From: an uncultured Porphyromonadaceae bacterium
Lineage (GTDB): Bacteria > Bacteroidota > Bacteroidia > Bacteroidales > Barnesiellaceae
Assembly (NCBI GenBank): GCA_900538555.1
Contig: UPYI01000004.1
Span: 182,132 to 246,131 of the forward strand
Reading direction: 5' to 3'
DNA: 64,000 nt
Below, one piece after another: positions 46,123-54,730 of this stretch. The position numbers and the translations under genes were made by a program. The notes beneath the pieces were generated by a model. It ran no database searches, was not told the DNA's origin, and worked only from the letters and a program-made list of their open reading frames with translations. Numbering within the stretch: the stretch's first letter is position 1; the number at the start of each line of letters is the position of its first letter.

Positions 46123-47168
46123 ACAACCTACACGCCAACAACAGAGCGCCGCGGCTTATCGCCGTGTTAATCCTATCGACCGTCGGGCTGGTCTTTGCCA
46201 ATTTGCTATTCGGATCGGTGCGAATACCGATAGGAGAAATTTTCAATATACTATTCGGAGGTAAACCAGCCAAAGAAAGCTGGCATTATATCGTATGGGA
46301 ATCGCGAGTGCCGCAAACGGTTACCGCCCTGTTGGCAGGTGCAGCTCTGGCTGTCAGCGGACTTTTATTGCAGACCTCGTTCAATAATCCGTTGGCTGGT
46401 CCCTCTATTTTAGGCATCGACACCGGTGCCAGTTTGGGAGTAGCTTTGGTAATGCTCTGTTTCGGTGGAGTGATCGGTGCGGCAGGAGAAAACAGTTTTA
46501 CCGGATTTATCGCCATCATCATCGGGGCATTTGCCGGTTCGAGCCTGATATTGGGCATACTGCTCTTCTTCTCGTCCTTAGTGAAAAGCAATCTGATGCT
46601 GCTCATTATCGGAATCATGATGGGGTATCTCACCTCCTCCGCCATTTCGTTGCTCAATTTTTTCTCCACAGCCGAGGGCATACACTCCTATACAATCTGG
46701 GGAATGGGCAATTTCGGCGGCATATCGAACAGCCAATTGCCCTACTTCGCGTCACTGCTCCTCATCGGACTGACCTTGTCGGTATTGCTTATCAAGCCGC
46801 TGAACGCACTCCTGCTGGGTAACCGGTATGCCGAGAACTTAGGCGTGAACATCCGCCGGGTGCGCAATCTGCTGCTGCTCACTACCGGACTGCTCACCGC
46901 CACCACAACGGCATTCTGCGGTCCGATCGCCTTTATCGGACTTGCCGTACCGCATATCTCCCGGTTGCTGCTGAAAAGTTCGAACCACAACACCCTGCTG
47001 CCTGTCACACTGCTCTGCGGATCGGTAACCGCCCTGCTCTGCAACCTGCTCAGCATACTGCCCGGCGAGTCGGGCATGATTCCGCTCAACGCGATCACCC
47101 CCGTACTGGGTGCGCCGGTAATTATCTATGTAATTATAAACCAACGTAAAATACAATATTTCCATTGA
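46119..47168 (+). CDS. FecCD-family ABC permease
   Basis: A 349-residue inner-membrane permease with about ten hydrophobic segments, of the FecCD/BtuC family. Typical segments are RVPQTVTALLAGAALAVSGLLLQTSFNNPLAGPSILGIDTGASLG near the N-terminus and 'FCGPIAFIGLAVPHISRLLLKSSNH' (the coupling-helix region for the ATPase). The start overlaps the binding-protein stop by 4 nt, and its end overlaps the ATPase start by 4 nt. It imports an iron chelate or a corrinoid. Confidence 0.96.
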   Translation: MNNLHANNRAPRLIAVLILSTVGLVFANLLFGSVRIPIGEIFNILFGGKPAKESWHYIVWESRVPQTVTALLAGAALAVSGLLLQTSFNNPLAGPSILGIDTGASLGVALVMLCFGGVIGAAGENSFTGFIAIIIGAFAGSSLILGILLFFSSLVKSNLMLLIIGIMMGYLTSSAISLLNFFSTAEGIHSYTIWGMGNFGGISNSQLPYFASLLLIGLTLSVLLIKPLNALLLGNRYAENLGVNIRRVRNLLLLTTGLLTATTTAFCGPIAFIGLAVPHISRLLLKSSNHNTLLPVTLLCGSVTALLCNLLSILPGESGMIPLNAITPVLGAPVIIYVIINQRKIQYFH

Positions 47169-48184
47169 TGAGCCGCCCCGCCTTACTCTCTGCCAGACAA
47201 CTTTCGATCGGTTACCGACAAGGTTCATCGGAAAAACGTGTACACGAGAATCTGACATTCGACCTGTTCGAAGGAGAACTCACCTGCCTGCTGGGACCGA
47301 ACGGTGCCGGTAAATCGACCTTGCTACGCACTTTGGCTGCCGCACAACCTGCCTTGCTCGGCTCCATACAACTACGGGGCAGAGCCATAAACAGTTATAC
47401 CGAACGGGAATTATCGCGAATAGTAGGTGTAGTTCTTACCGACAAGACATTCGCAGGCGGATTATCGGTCTATGAGTTGGTTGCGCTGGGACGGCAACCT
47501 CATACCGGATTCTTCGGACGGCTATCGGCACAGGATCATAAAAAAATAGAAGAGTCGCTCGAAGCGGTCGGCATCGCACACAAAGCCCAAAACTTCACCG
47601 CAGAACTATCGGACGGAGAAAGGCAGAAAGTGATGATCGCAAAAGCATTGGCACAGGAATGTCCGCTCATACTGCTCGACGAACCGACCGCATTTCTCGA
47701 CGTGGTAAGCCGGATAGAAACCATGTCGCTGTTGCACCGGCTGGCAACCGAAAAAAACATATCCATTCTGCTATCGACCCACGACATCGAACAGGCTCTC
47801 GTACTGTCCGACCGGCTCTGGCTGCTCTCCGCCACCAACGGATTGCAACAGGGTGTAACGGAAGACCTGATACTCGACAGCAGTCTCGAACGGCTGTTCG
47901 AACGCGACAGCATCCACTTCGATCCGTTGCACGGCAGTTACTACCCCGCCGTAAACCACCACCGCGAAATCCATGTGTCGGCAGCCGATGAAACGCTGTT
48001 GCACTGGACAATCAATGCCTTGAACCGGAACGGATACAACGCCCGCATCTCCACCGGCAAGGAGGAGCCGCAACAACCGCAAATCGTCGTAAAGGATGCT
48101 ACGCACATCCAAATCGATACACCGACCGGCATCCTCACCCTGCATTCGTTCGCCGAACTTACCGACTATATCAGACAATCGTAA
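47165..48184 (+). CDS. ABC transporter ATP-binding protein of the FecCD importer
   Basis: A 339-residue ATPase. Walker A GPNGAGKST (about 41-49), Q-loop region VVLTDKTF, signature LSDGERQKV, Walker B LILLDEPTAFLD and the switch His in STHDIEQ are all present. It is longer than typical FepC/BtuD (about 255) by a C-terminal tail of about 85 residues with no obvious motif, which may have a regulatory function. It converges on lpxB, 29 bp apart, with no clear terminator between them. Confidence 0.94.
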   Translation: MMSRPALLSARQLSIGYRQGSSEKRVHENLTFDLFEGELTCLLGPNGAGKSTLLRTLAAAQPALLGSIQLRGRAINSYTERELSRIVGVVLTDKTFAGGLSVYELVALGRQPHTGFFGRLSAQDHKKIEESLEAVGIAHKAQNFTAELSDGERQKVMIAKALAQECPLILLDEPTAFLDVVSRIETMSLLHRLATEKNISILLSTHDIEQALVLSDRLWLLSATNGLQQGVTEDLILDSSLERLFERDSIHFDPLHGSYYPAVNHHREIHVSAADETLLHWTINALNRNGYNARISTGKEEPQQPQIVVKDATHIQIDTPTGILTLHSFAELTDYIRQS

Positions 48185-48213
48185 GAAAAGCAATCGGTAT
48201 TCATCTCGTTTCC

Positions 48214-49344
48214 CTACCGGTGCAACGACTCCACAATCAGGCGTGCCGCCCGTGCAGGCGCACCCGGCTCGCCCAAACGGTCTGCCATACGCTCATAACC
48301 GGCGGCAATCCGCCGGCGGACAGCCTCATCGGTCAATATCGCGCCCAACTCCTTCCGGACGTTCTCCGGAGTGAAATAATGTACCAGCAACTCCGTAACC
48401 ACCTCATCATCGGCAATCAGATTCACTAACGAAACAAAACGGACGTTCAGCCACCAATGGAACAGACCATACACGAGCTTACCGCCCGCCATATGATAGC
48501 AAACGACCTGCGGGACACGGAGCAATGCCGTTTCGAGAGTAGCCGTACCCGATGTTACCAAAGCCGCCTTGCTCTGCTGCAAGAGCCGATAGGTTTTCCC
48601 AAAGACGACCGACACCGCCTTGCCTTCGGTATATTTCTTATAAAACGACGGCTCGATACCCGGTGCCCCGGCTATCACCAACTGATATTCGGGAAAAGCG
48701 GCAGCAGCTTCGAGCATCACCCGCAGATTCCCCTCGATTTCCGCCACCCGGCTGCCTGCCAGAATAGCAATGATCGGTTTATCGGGCAAAGAACAATCGG
48801 CGATAAAATGGTCGAACGTTTCACCGGCATCGGGACGCACCGCCAGTTCATCGACCGTGGGATTACCGACGTAATCGATTTTATAATCGTGACGTTGATA
48901 AAACGGCACTTCAAACGGCAGAATCGAATACATCCGGTCTACATATTTTTTAATTCCTTTGATCCTGTACTCTTTCCAAGCCCATATCTTCGGAGAAATA
49001 TAATAATGAACCGGAATCCCCAGATGCGTTTTCACAAACTTGGCGATCTTCATGTTGAAACCGGGATAATCGATCAGAATCACCACATCGGGATGCCACC
49101 CCTCTATATCTTTTTTACAGTCGCGGATATTCCGCAACACCTTATCTAAATGACAAATCACCGGAATAAAGCCCATATAAGCCGTCTCCCGATAATGTTT
49201 CACCAACGTACCGCCCTGAGCAGCCATCAGATCGCCGCCGAAATAACGGAACTCCGCTTCACTGTCCTCACGCCGCAACGCCGCCATCAGATTGGACGCG
49301 TGCAAATCGCCGGACGCCTCGCCGGCTACCAGATAATACTTCAT
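48214..49344 (-). CDS. lpxB: lipid-A-disaccharide synthase
   Basis: Glycosyltransferase joining UDP-2,3-diacylglucosamine to lipid X to form the lipid A disaccharide; peripheral at the inner membrane. The 376-residue protein starts MKYYLVAGEASGDLHASNLM, the family hallmark (GExSGD), and has 'LIDYPGFNMKIAKF', 'YISPKIWAWKEYRIK' and 'LAGSRVAEIEGNLRVML'. ATG at 49344 is set by this N-terminus. It shows that the cell is Gram-negative with LPS. Confidence 0.97.
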   Translation of the reverse strand: MKYYLVAGEASGDLHASNLMAALRREDSEAEFRYFGGDLMAAQGGTLVKHYRETAYMGFIPVICHLDKVLRNIRDCKKDIEGWHPDVVILIDYPGFNMKIAKFVKTHLGIPVHYYISPKIWAWKEYRIKGIKKYVDRMYSILPFEVPFYQRHDYKIDYVGNPTVDELAVRPDAGETFDHFIADCSLPDKPIIAILAGSRVAEIEGNLRVMLEAAAAFPEYQLVIAGAPGIEPSFYKKYTEGKAVSVVFGKTYRLLQQSKAALVTSGTATLETALLRVPQVVCYHMAGGKLVYGLFHWWLNVRFVSLVNLIADDEVVTELLVHYFTPENVRKELGAILTDEAVRRRIAAGYERMADRLGEPGAPARAARLIVESLHR

Positions 49345-49491
49345 AATAACTCCGTTTTTTACAGATGATACAAATGTAAAGAACTTATCGAAATATACAA
49401 AACCACGACAACGCGGCTTCACCACCTTTTTATCGACAGATTACTCCCGTACGCGTACAATAAATAAAGCCCCGGCACGTTTAAAGAACGT

Positions 49492-50925
49492 ATGAAACAT
49501 CTGTCTGCCATATTGCTGGGCATCTGCCTCATTTCCGGTCTGGGCATGACCGGATGTATCGAAGACGGCTTTACCACAAGCCCGTCGCACGTGCTGTCGT
49601 TCTCGACCGACACCGTCAGCTTCGATACGGTATTCACGACTATCAGCACCTCCTACCGCAGCTTCCGCATTTACAACCGGAACAAAAAATCGGTGAATAT
49701 CTCCTCTATCCGGATAGCCGATGCCGAACACACAGGATTCCAGATCAACGTAGACGGCATATCCGGAGAATCGTTCTCCGATGTAGAAATACGGGGGAAA
49801 GACAGTATTTTCGTTTTCGTGAAAATGAAAGTAGACCCCACCGACCGGAACAACCCGATAGAGATCAAAGACTCCATCATTTTCGTAACGAACGGAGTCG
49901 CCCAAGATGTGAAACTACGGGCATACGGGCAAGATGTAATCATCGAACGGGGCAAGACCCTGACCGAGAGCACGACATTGCCGAACGAACGCCCCTATCT
50001 GATATACGACAGTCTGGTCGTGGCTCCGGAAGCCACACTACACCTCACTGCCGGGACTACCTTACACTTCCACGACAAAGCCGACTTGATCGTAAAAGGG
50101 AAACTGATCTGCGAAGGCGATCCCGGAAATCCGGTCGTATTACGGGGCGACCGGCTTGACCGGATGTTCGACGACCTGCCTTACGACAACCTCGGCGGAC
50201 AATGGGGCGGCATACACTTCATCGAAAACAGTACCGGAAACCGATTGAGCTATACCTCGGTAAGAGGCATGTCCACCGGAATCGTACTGAACTCGGACAA
50301 CAAAGACGAGCAGACTCTCGAAATCGCCAACTCCGTCGTACACAACTCATCGGGCGACCTCATCACATCGAACTTCAACAAACTATATGTCTGGAACAGC
50401 GAAATTTCCGATGCCGGATCGGCCGTAGTCCGTCTTTCGGGTGGTGAAGCCCGCTTCGTCCACTGCACCCTGACAAACTACTATTTCTACGACATCATAC
50501 GCGATCCGATTCTGACTTTGCACTATGCTTTGCCGTCGGAGATAAACGACACGATCGACGCCCCCCTGTTGAAAGCAGAATTTGCCAACTGCCTGATATA
50601 CGGGAAAACGTCCGACATCAACGCCGACGACCTTACCGGATCGGATGTATTCCTGCGCAACTGCCTGCTGCGTGCAGCCGGCGAGGACGACGACAATTTC
50701 ATCGCCACCGTATGGGACGGCAAACCGATGTTCAAAGCCGTGGGCGAAGAACACTACTATTACAACTACGAAATCGGGTCGGAGAAATCGGATGCCATTC
50801 AAAAAGGCGATCCCCAGTATGCCGTCGCGCCGCTCGACCACGATATGTACGGAATATCGCGTACCCAGAACGAAGCCCCCGACATCGGTGCCTACCAGTA
50901 TGTCGGCGATACGCCCGAAGAATAA
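49492..50925 (+). CDS. lipoprotein with right-handed beta-helix-like region
   Basis: A 477-residue exported lipoprotein: signal peptide ending GMTGC, so Cys22 is the likely lipidated residue. Residues about 40-150 look like an Ig-like module (SFDTVFTTISTSYRSFRIYNRNKKSVNISSI); residues about 165-440 have regular beta-strand rungs (YLIYDSLVVAPEATLHLTAGTTLHF... GIHFIENSTGNRLSYTSVRG), as in a parallel beta-helix. This family is widespread in Bacteroidetes and of unknown function. It starts 147 bp from divergent lpxB. Confidence 0.85.
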   Translation: MKHLSAILLGICLISGLGMTGCIEDGFTTSPSHVLSFSTDTVSFDTVFTTISTSYRSFRIYNRNKKSVNISSIRIADAEHTGFQINVDGISGESFSDVEIRGKDSIFVFVKMKVDPTDRNNPIEIKDSIIFVTNGVAQDVKLRAYGQDVIIERGKTLTESTTLPNERPYLIYDSLVVAPEATLHLTAGTTLHFHDKADLIVKGKLICEGDPGNPVVLRGDRLDRMFDDLPYDNLGGQWGGIHFIENSTGNRLSYTSVRGMSTGIVLNSDNKDEQTLEIANSVVHNSSGDLITSNFNKLYVWNSEISDAGSAVVRLSGGEARFVHCTLTNYYFYDIIRDPILTLHYALPSEINDTIDAPLLKAEFANCLIYGKTSDINADDLTGSDVFLRNCLLRAAGEDDDNFIATVWDGKPMFKAVGEEHYYYNYEIGSEKSDAIQKGDPQYAVAPLDHDMYGISRTQNEAPDIGAYQYVGDTPEE

Positions 50926-51066
50926 TCGTACCCACACATACGCCCGCCAAAACCGCATACGCATACAATAAAAGTGAATAAACACACTTTCACATCCACT
51001 TTATAGCGTATAAATATTGCTTTTACTATCTTTACGCTCCGAAAACGACCGATAAAAAAAGCGAAA

Positions 51067-51498
51067 ATGCATTGGAGCAACGAATGGTTTGCCGCCGAAG
51101 CGGAGACCGAAACAGGGAAAAAGATATTGGTAAACGGACGGATGTTCACCGACAACGTCCGGGAATCGGGCGAATACCCCGTGCGCATGGAAATTCAATG
51201 GAGCTACAAAGGATCGGCAGACGGTCTGCCCACTCCGGAAGAAACAGAAGTCATCGACCGCATCATGGATATCTCGCGCTCTGCCCTCGAAAACAGCCGG
51301 ACTGCCATACTCACCTCCATGCAAACCGGCTGCGGGCAAGCCCTATATACTTTCTACACACAGAATATCGACCGTTTCTCGGAGAAGATCAACGACATAC
51401 TATCGAAACTGCCTCCGCTACCCATCAAAATCGGGGCGGAAAAAGATGAGAAATGGGATGCCCACACCGCTCTCGTGCAAAAGTTCGCCTTGAAATAA
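51067..51498 (+). CDS. DUF695-like small protein
   Basis: A 143-residue cytoplasmic protein with the FxVxG-type pattern of DUF695 proteins (ILVNGRM... GEYPVRMEIQWSYKG... LPTPEET), mostly beta then alpha. Function unknown. It is monocistronic, followed 42 bp later by the repeat units before argF'. The DUF695 match is by eye only. Confidence 0.7.
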   Translation: MHWSNEWFAAEAETETGKKILVNGRMFTDNVRESGEYPVRMEIQWSYKGSADGLPTPEETEVIDRIMDISRSALENSRTAILTSMQTGCGQALYTFYTQNIDRFSEKINDILSKLPPLPIKIGAEKDEKWDAHTALVQKFALK

Positions 51499-51540
51499 AG
51501 ACAAAACCGGAGCAACCACAAACACCGACAAACAAAAAAA

Positions 51541-51690
51541 ATGAACGTTTTCGATAAGCCGAGAGCAGAGACGAACGTGTTCGGGCTATGCCGAGGCGAG
51601 AAAAGGTGCATTGGGATGAACGTTTTCGATAAGCCGAGAGCAGAGACGAACGTGTTCGGGCTATGCCGAGGCAAGAAAAAGTGCATGAAA
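51541..51690. repeat. palindrome-core repeat array, two 75-bp units upstream of argF'
   Basis: Units start with ATGAACGTTTTCGATAAG at 51541 and 51616. Cores CGAACGTGTTCG lie at 51572-51583 and 51647-51658 between GCCGAGAGCAGAGA and GGGCTATGCCGAGGC. The frame is open through both units into argF', but this follows from the 75-bp period (25 codons) and is not taken as coding. Confidence 0.9.
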
Positions 51691-51705
51691 ATAAACCATA
51701 TACAA

Positions 51706-52659
51706 ATGAAAAATTTTACCTGCGTACACGACTTAGGAAATCTGAACGATGCGTTGAAAGAAGCATTCGAAGTAAAGGCAGACCGGTTTGCATACCAATC
51801 CTTAGGCAAGAACAAGACCCTGATGATGATCTTCTTCAATTCCAGCCTGCGTACCCGGCTCAGCACACAAAAGGCAGCCATGAATCTGGGCATGAATGTG
51901 ATCGTGCTCGACATCAACCAAGGAGCATGGAAGCTGGAAACCGAACGGGGTGTGATCATGGACGGAGACAAACCCGAGCATCTGCTCGAAGCCATTCCCG
52001 TAATGGGATGTTACTGCGACGTCATCGGAGTACGGTCGTTCGCCCGGTTCGAAAACAAAGCCGACGATTACGAAGAAAAGATACTCAACCAGTTTATCCG
52101 CTATTCCGGACGACCGGTATTCAGTATGGAAGCGGCAACCCGCCACCCGTTGCAAAGCTTTGCCGACCTCATCACCATCGAAGAATATAAAAAATGCGAA
52201 CGCCCCAAAGTAGTCATGACGTGGGCACCCCATCCCAAAGCATTGCCGCAAGCCGTACCCAACTCATTCGCCGAATGGATGAATGCCACCGATTACGAAT
52301 TTGTAATCACCCACCCCAAAGGTTATGAACTGGCACCCGAATTCGTAGGCAATGCCCGTGTGGAATACGATCAGAAAAAAGCATTCGAAGGCGCCGATTT
52401 CATCTATGCCAAAAACTGGTCGGCATTCGCCGATCCGCACTACGGACAAGTATTGTCTACCGATCGCGCATGGACTGTCGATTCGGAGAAAATGGCATTG
52501 ACCAACCAGGCATACTTCATGCACTGCCTGCCGGTGCGGCGCAATATGATCGTCACGGACGAAGTCATCGAAAGCCCGCAATCGCTCGTCATCCCCGAGG
52601 CAGCCAACCGCGAAATTTCGGCACAAGTCGTATTGAAACGGATATTGGAAAGCCTCTAA
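51706..52659 (+). CDS. argF': N-succinylornithine carbamoyltransferase
   Basis: Carbamoylates N-succinyl-L-ornithine in the variant arginine pathway of Bacteroidetes. The 317-residue protein has the carbamoyl-phosphate loop SSLRTRLS, Trp75 and Pro90 (NQGAWKLE... GDKP), and HCLPVRRN. In the Bacteroides fragilis enzyme, Pro90 is the residue that sets succinyl over acetyl specificity (the acetyl enzyme has Glu at the matching place), and the numbering agrees when ATG 51706 is used, which also supports this start over longer in-frame extensions through the repeats. Downstream is a terminator (52690) and a duplicated copy of its last 85 bp at 54566. Confidence 0.94.
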   Translation: MKNFTCVHDLGNLNDALKEAFEVKADRFAYQSLGKNKTLMMIFFNSSLRTRLSTQKAAMNLGMNVIVLDINQGAWKLETERGVIMDGDKPEHLLEAIPVMGCYCDVIGVRSFARFENKADDYEEKILNQFIRYSGRPVFSMEAATRHPLQSFADLITIEEYKKCERPKVVMTWAPHPKALPQAVPNSFAEWMNATDYEFVITHPKGYELAPEFVGNARVEYDQKKAFEGADFIYAKNWSAFADPHYGQVLSTDRAWTVDSEKMALTNQAYFMHCLPVRRNMIVTDEVIESPQSLVIPEAANREISAQVVLKRILESL

Positions 52660-52689
52660 CCGAAGAATACACAACCGGCATAATTACAC

Positions 52690-52729
52690 AAAAGACAGGG
52701 AGCCATGTGATATTCTCCCTGCCTTTTGT
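52690..52729 (+). terminator. argF' terminator
   Basis: Stem AAAAGACAGGGAG / CTCCCTGCCTTTT with a loop of 12 nt, 31 bp after the stop. Confidence 0.7.
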
Positions 52730-52735
52730 GCCTAA

Positions 52736-52890
52736 AAAATTCAACTTTTTCGATTAGCCGAGAGCAGAGCCGAACAAGGTTCGGACTATGCCGAAGCGAG
52801 AAAAGGTGCATTGTGATGAACGGTTTCGACAAGCCGAGAACAGAGGCGAGCTTGTTCGATCTATGCCGAGCGGAGAAAAGGTGCATGAAA
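52736..52890. repeat. palindrome-core repeat, two diverged units downstream of argF'
   Basis: Cores CGAACAAGGTTCG (52771-52783) and CGAGCTTGTTCG (52847-52858), flanked by GCCGAGAGCAGA/GCCGAGAACAGA and CTATGCCGA; period about 75. The second core has a G-T in place of a pair but could still fold as RNA. Confidence 0.85.
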
Positions 52891-52897
52891 ATGAAGT

Positions 52898-54082
52898 TTA
52901 AAACAGGCTCCTGATGTCCAACGACAGGAATTCCTCCGCACTTATACCACCGTCACCTACAATTAAAGCCGTTTGAGGATTGAACATTTTTTTAAACATC
53001 TCCAATCCAGCCGTATTCTTCTCTGCATTGCTCTTGACTTCTATGGCGACAACAGACCCCTTTTTACGCAACACGAAATCCACCTCGTCATTACGTTCCC
53101 GCCAATAAAATATCTCAAACCGGTGCACAAACGACTGACTAATAATATATGCACCAACACCCGATTCGAAAATGTGTCCCCATGCCTTTCGATCGAGTAT
53201 CGCCTGTTCGAATGTACACGGACTATATATCGTTTTCAATGCATTGTTATATACTTGAAACTTGGGGATACTCGATTTTCTACGAGCCATATCGATACTA
53301 TACTTCTGCAATCCGCCTAACATACCCGATTCATTCAACAACTGAACATATCCAGCCAAAGTGGTAGTATTGCCGGCATCCTGCAATTCTCCCAACATCT
53401 TCGTCAGCGAAAGCAACTGTCCCGAATAGGCTGCCCCCAACTCAAATGTCCGACGCAACAATGCCGGCTTGCTTATAGGAATATCCATCAGAATATCCTT
53501 ATTGATAGTCGCTTCCACAATTGACGACTGAATATATTGCTGATAACGTTCTTCATCACGGATAAGAGATGCCGCACCCGGATACCCCCCATAAAAGAGA
53601 TATTGGTCAAGCGTAAAACCAAAACCGTCCCGCATCTCGGGAAAACTCCAATGCGACATACGTATCTCCTCAAATCGTCCGCCCAACGATTCCGAAAGCC
53701 CTTTTTCCAAAAGCACACGACTACTGCCAAGCAAAATTACTTTTATATTACGGTCATGGAAAGTGTCATCGTCCCATTCCTTTTTGACAACTTCACTCCA
53801 ATTGGCGATTTTCTGTATCTCATCAATAACAAGTAATATACTATCCAGCCCCCGGCTCTCCTTTAAGCTACGCACTGCCGCCCAACAATTCGAGACCCAC
53901 GCACCGTTCGTTGCAGGAACATTATCGGCAGAATAGAATTGATACTGCATATCCAAGTCCCGCAAAACCTGCTTTACAACGGTCGATTTACCCACTTGCC
54001 GAGGGCCCATAACGACTTGAATAAACTTGCGTGGCTCTTCCAACCTATTTTTAATCGTCAGATATTCAAACCTTTTATACAT
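52898..54082 (-). CDS. AAA+ ATPase with DUF4143 domain
   Basis: A 394-residue soluble protein: an AAA+ domain (about 15-190) with Walker A GPRQVGKST (26-34) and Walker B LLVIDEIQ (D87-E88), followed by a winged-helix region and a C-terminal DUF4143 domain (about 200-390) with a PDDEXK-like pattern (NDEVDFVLRKKGSVVAIEVKS). Proteins of this kind are common in accessory regions; the function is not established (suggested links are to toxin systems and DNA metabolism). Start at 54082 (MYKRFEYLTI) is the family N-terminus; an ATG 24 bp upstream overlaps the operator palindrome. It lies between two copies of the argF' 3' end, so it is probably an insertion. Confidence 0.9.
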   Translation of the reverse strand: MYKRFEYLTIKNRLEEPRKFIQVVMGPRQVGKSTVVKQVLRDLDMQYQFYSADNVPATNGAWVSNCWAAVRSLKESRGLDSILLVIDEIQKIANWSEVVKKEWDDDTFHDRNIKVILLGSSRVLLEKGLSESLGGRFEEIRMSHWSFPEMRDGFGFTLDQYLFYGGYPGAASLIRDEERYQQYIQSSIVEATINKDILMDIPISKPALLRRTFELGAAYSGQLLSLTKMLGELQDAGNTTTLAGYVQLLNESGMLGGLQKYSIDMARRKSSIPKFQVYNNALKTIYSPCTFEQAILDRKAWGHIFESGVGAYIISQSFVHRFEIFYWRERNDEVDFVLRKKGSVVAIEVKSNAEKNTAGLEMFKKMFNPQTALIVGDGGISAEEFLSLDIRSLF

Positions 54083-54095
54083 ACTAAAACATTTT

Positions 54096-54133
54096 ACGCA
54101 GTGCACTGCGTATATTTACGCGATACAAATATA
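54096..54133 (-). promoter_or_regulatory. ATPase promoter with perfect palindrome
   Basis: A -7 box TATATTTG (54133-54126) is followed by the 16-bp perfect palindrome ACGCAGTGCACTGCGT (54111-54096) near the expected start of transcription. This looks like an operator. No clear -33 box is seen. Confidence 0.6.
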
Positions 54134-54139
54134 GCAAAA

Positions 54140-54540
54140 GGTGAGGGCAGAATAAAATAAACTCGTTTATTTTTTGCCGAACCGCTATCATATTGGGCGC
54201 AAGCCAAATATACAAAAAAGTGAGTGCAGAGACAAATGTAAAAACAGAATTTTCACATTTAGGCTATGCCGAGCCACCCTAATATTGGGCATAAGCCCAA
54301 TATAGTAAAATCTAAGAACAGAAGCATGCGGGAAACAACCTTTTTCGATAATCCGAGGGCAGAGCCGAACTTGTTCGGACTATGCCGAGTCAGAAAAAAG
54401 TACATGAATATGAAGTTTAACGAATTGATAATACCGAGCCACCTCCTATATTATTCAAATATAATAAAGAAGATAGCAAAAAATAAACGCATTTATTTTT
54501 TACCGAGCCGCTATCATTTTGGATATAAACCCAATATAAC
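54140..54540. repeat. cluster of diverged palindrome-core units
   Basis: GGGCAGA-type left flanks and GCCGAGCC-type right flanks enclose AAAATAAActcgTTTATTTT (54154-54173), AAATGT...ACATTT (54235-54260), CGAACTTGTTCG (54366-54377) and AAAATAAAcgcaTTTATTTT (54480-54499). Between them is TATTGGGC-ATAA-GCCCAATA (54283-54302), with weaker copies near 54193 and 54515. Arms differ in sequence while pairing is retained. Confidence 0.75.
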
Positions 54541-54565
54541 AAAACTCGCTTTAAGAAACGAACTT

Positions 54566-54650
54566 GCAACCGCTCGTCATCCCCGAGGCTGCCAACCGCG
54601 AAATCTCGGCACAAGTCGTATTGAAACGGATATTGAAAAGCCTGTAACCG
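54566..54650 (+). pseudogene. duplicated 3' end of argF'
   Basis: 80 of 85 bases are the same as 52578-52662, including the stop codon. Three of the five differences are synonymous or at third positions in the argF' frame (GCA/GCT, ATT/ATC, CTC/CTG) and one is Glu to Lys. So the copy looks like the end of a related allele, not a fresh duplication. Confidence 0.85.
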
Positions 54651-54730
54651 GAGCGGAGACAACCAATGCAGAAGTCACAAAGGGCAGTTATTATCCGGAA
54701 GCCACCGATACAAGGATCAAAAGAGAAGAA

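Noticed and set aside
45000..48184. Cobalamin riboswitch or Fur box for the FecBCD-like importer
   Set aside because: The importer genes begin 2 bp after the LtaS-like gene, leaving no room, and nothing resembling a B12 box was seen upstream of the run at 42.2-42.36 kb.
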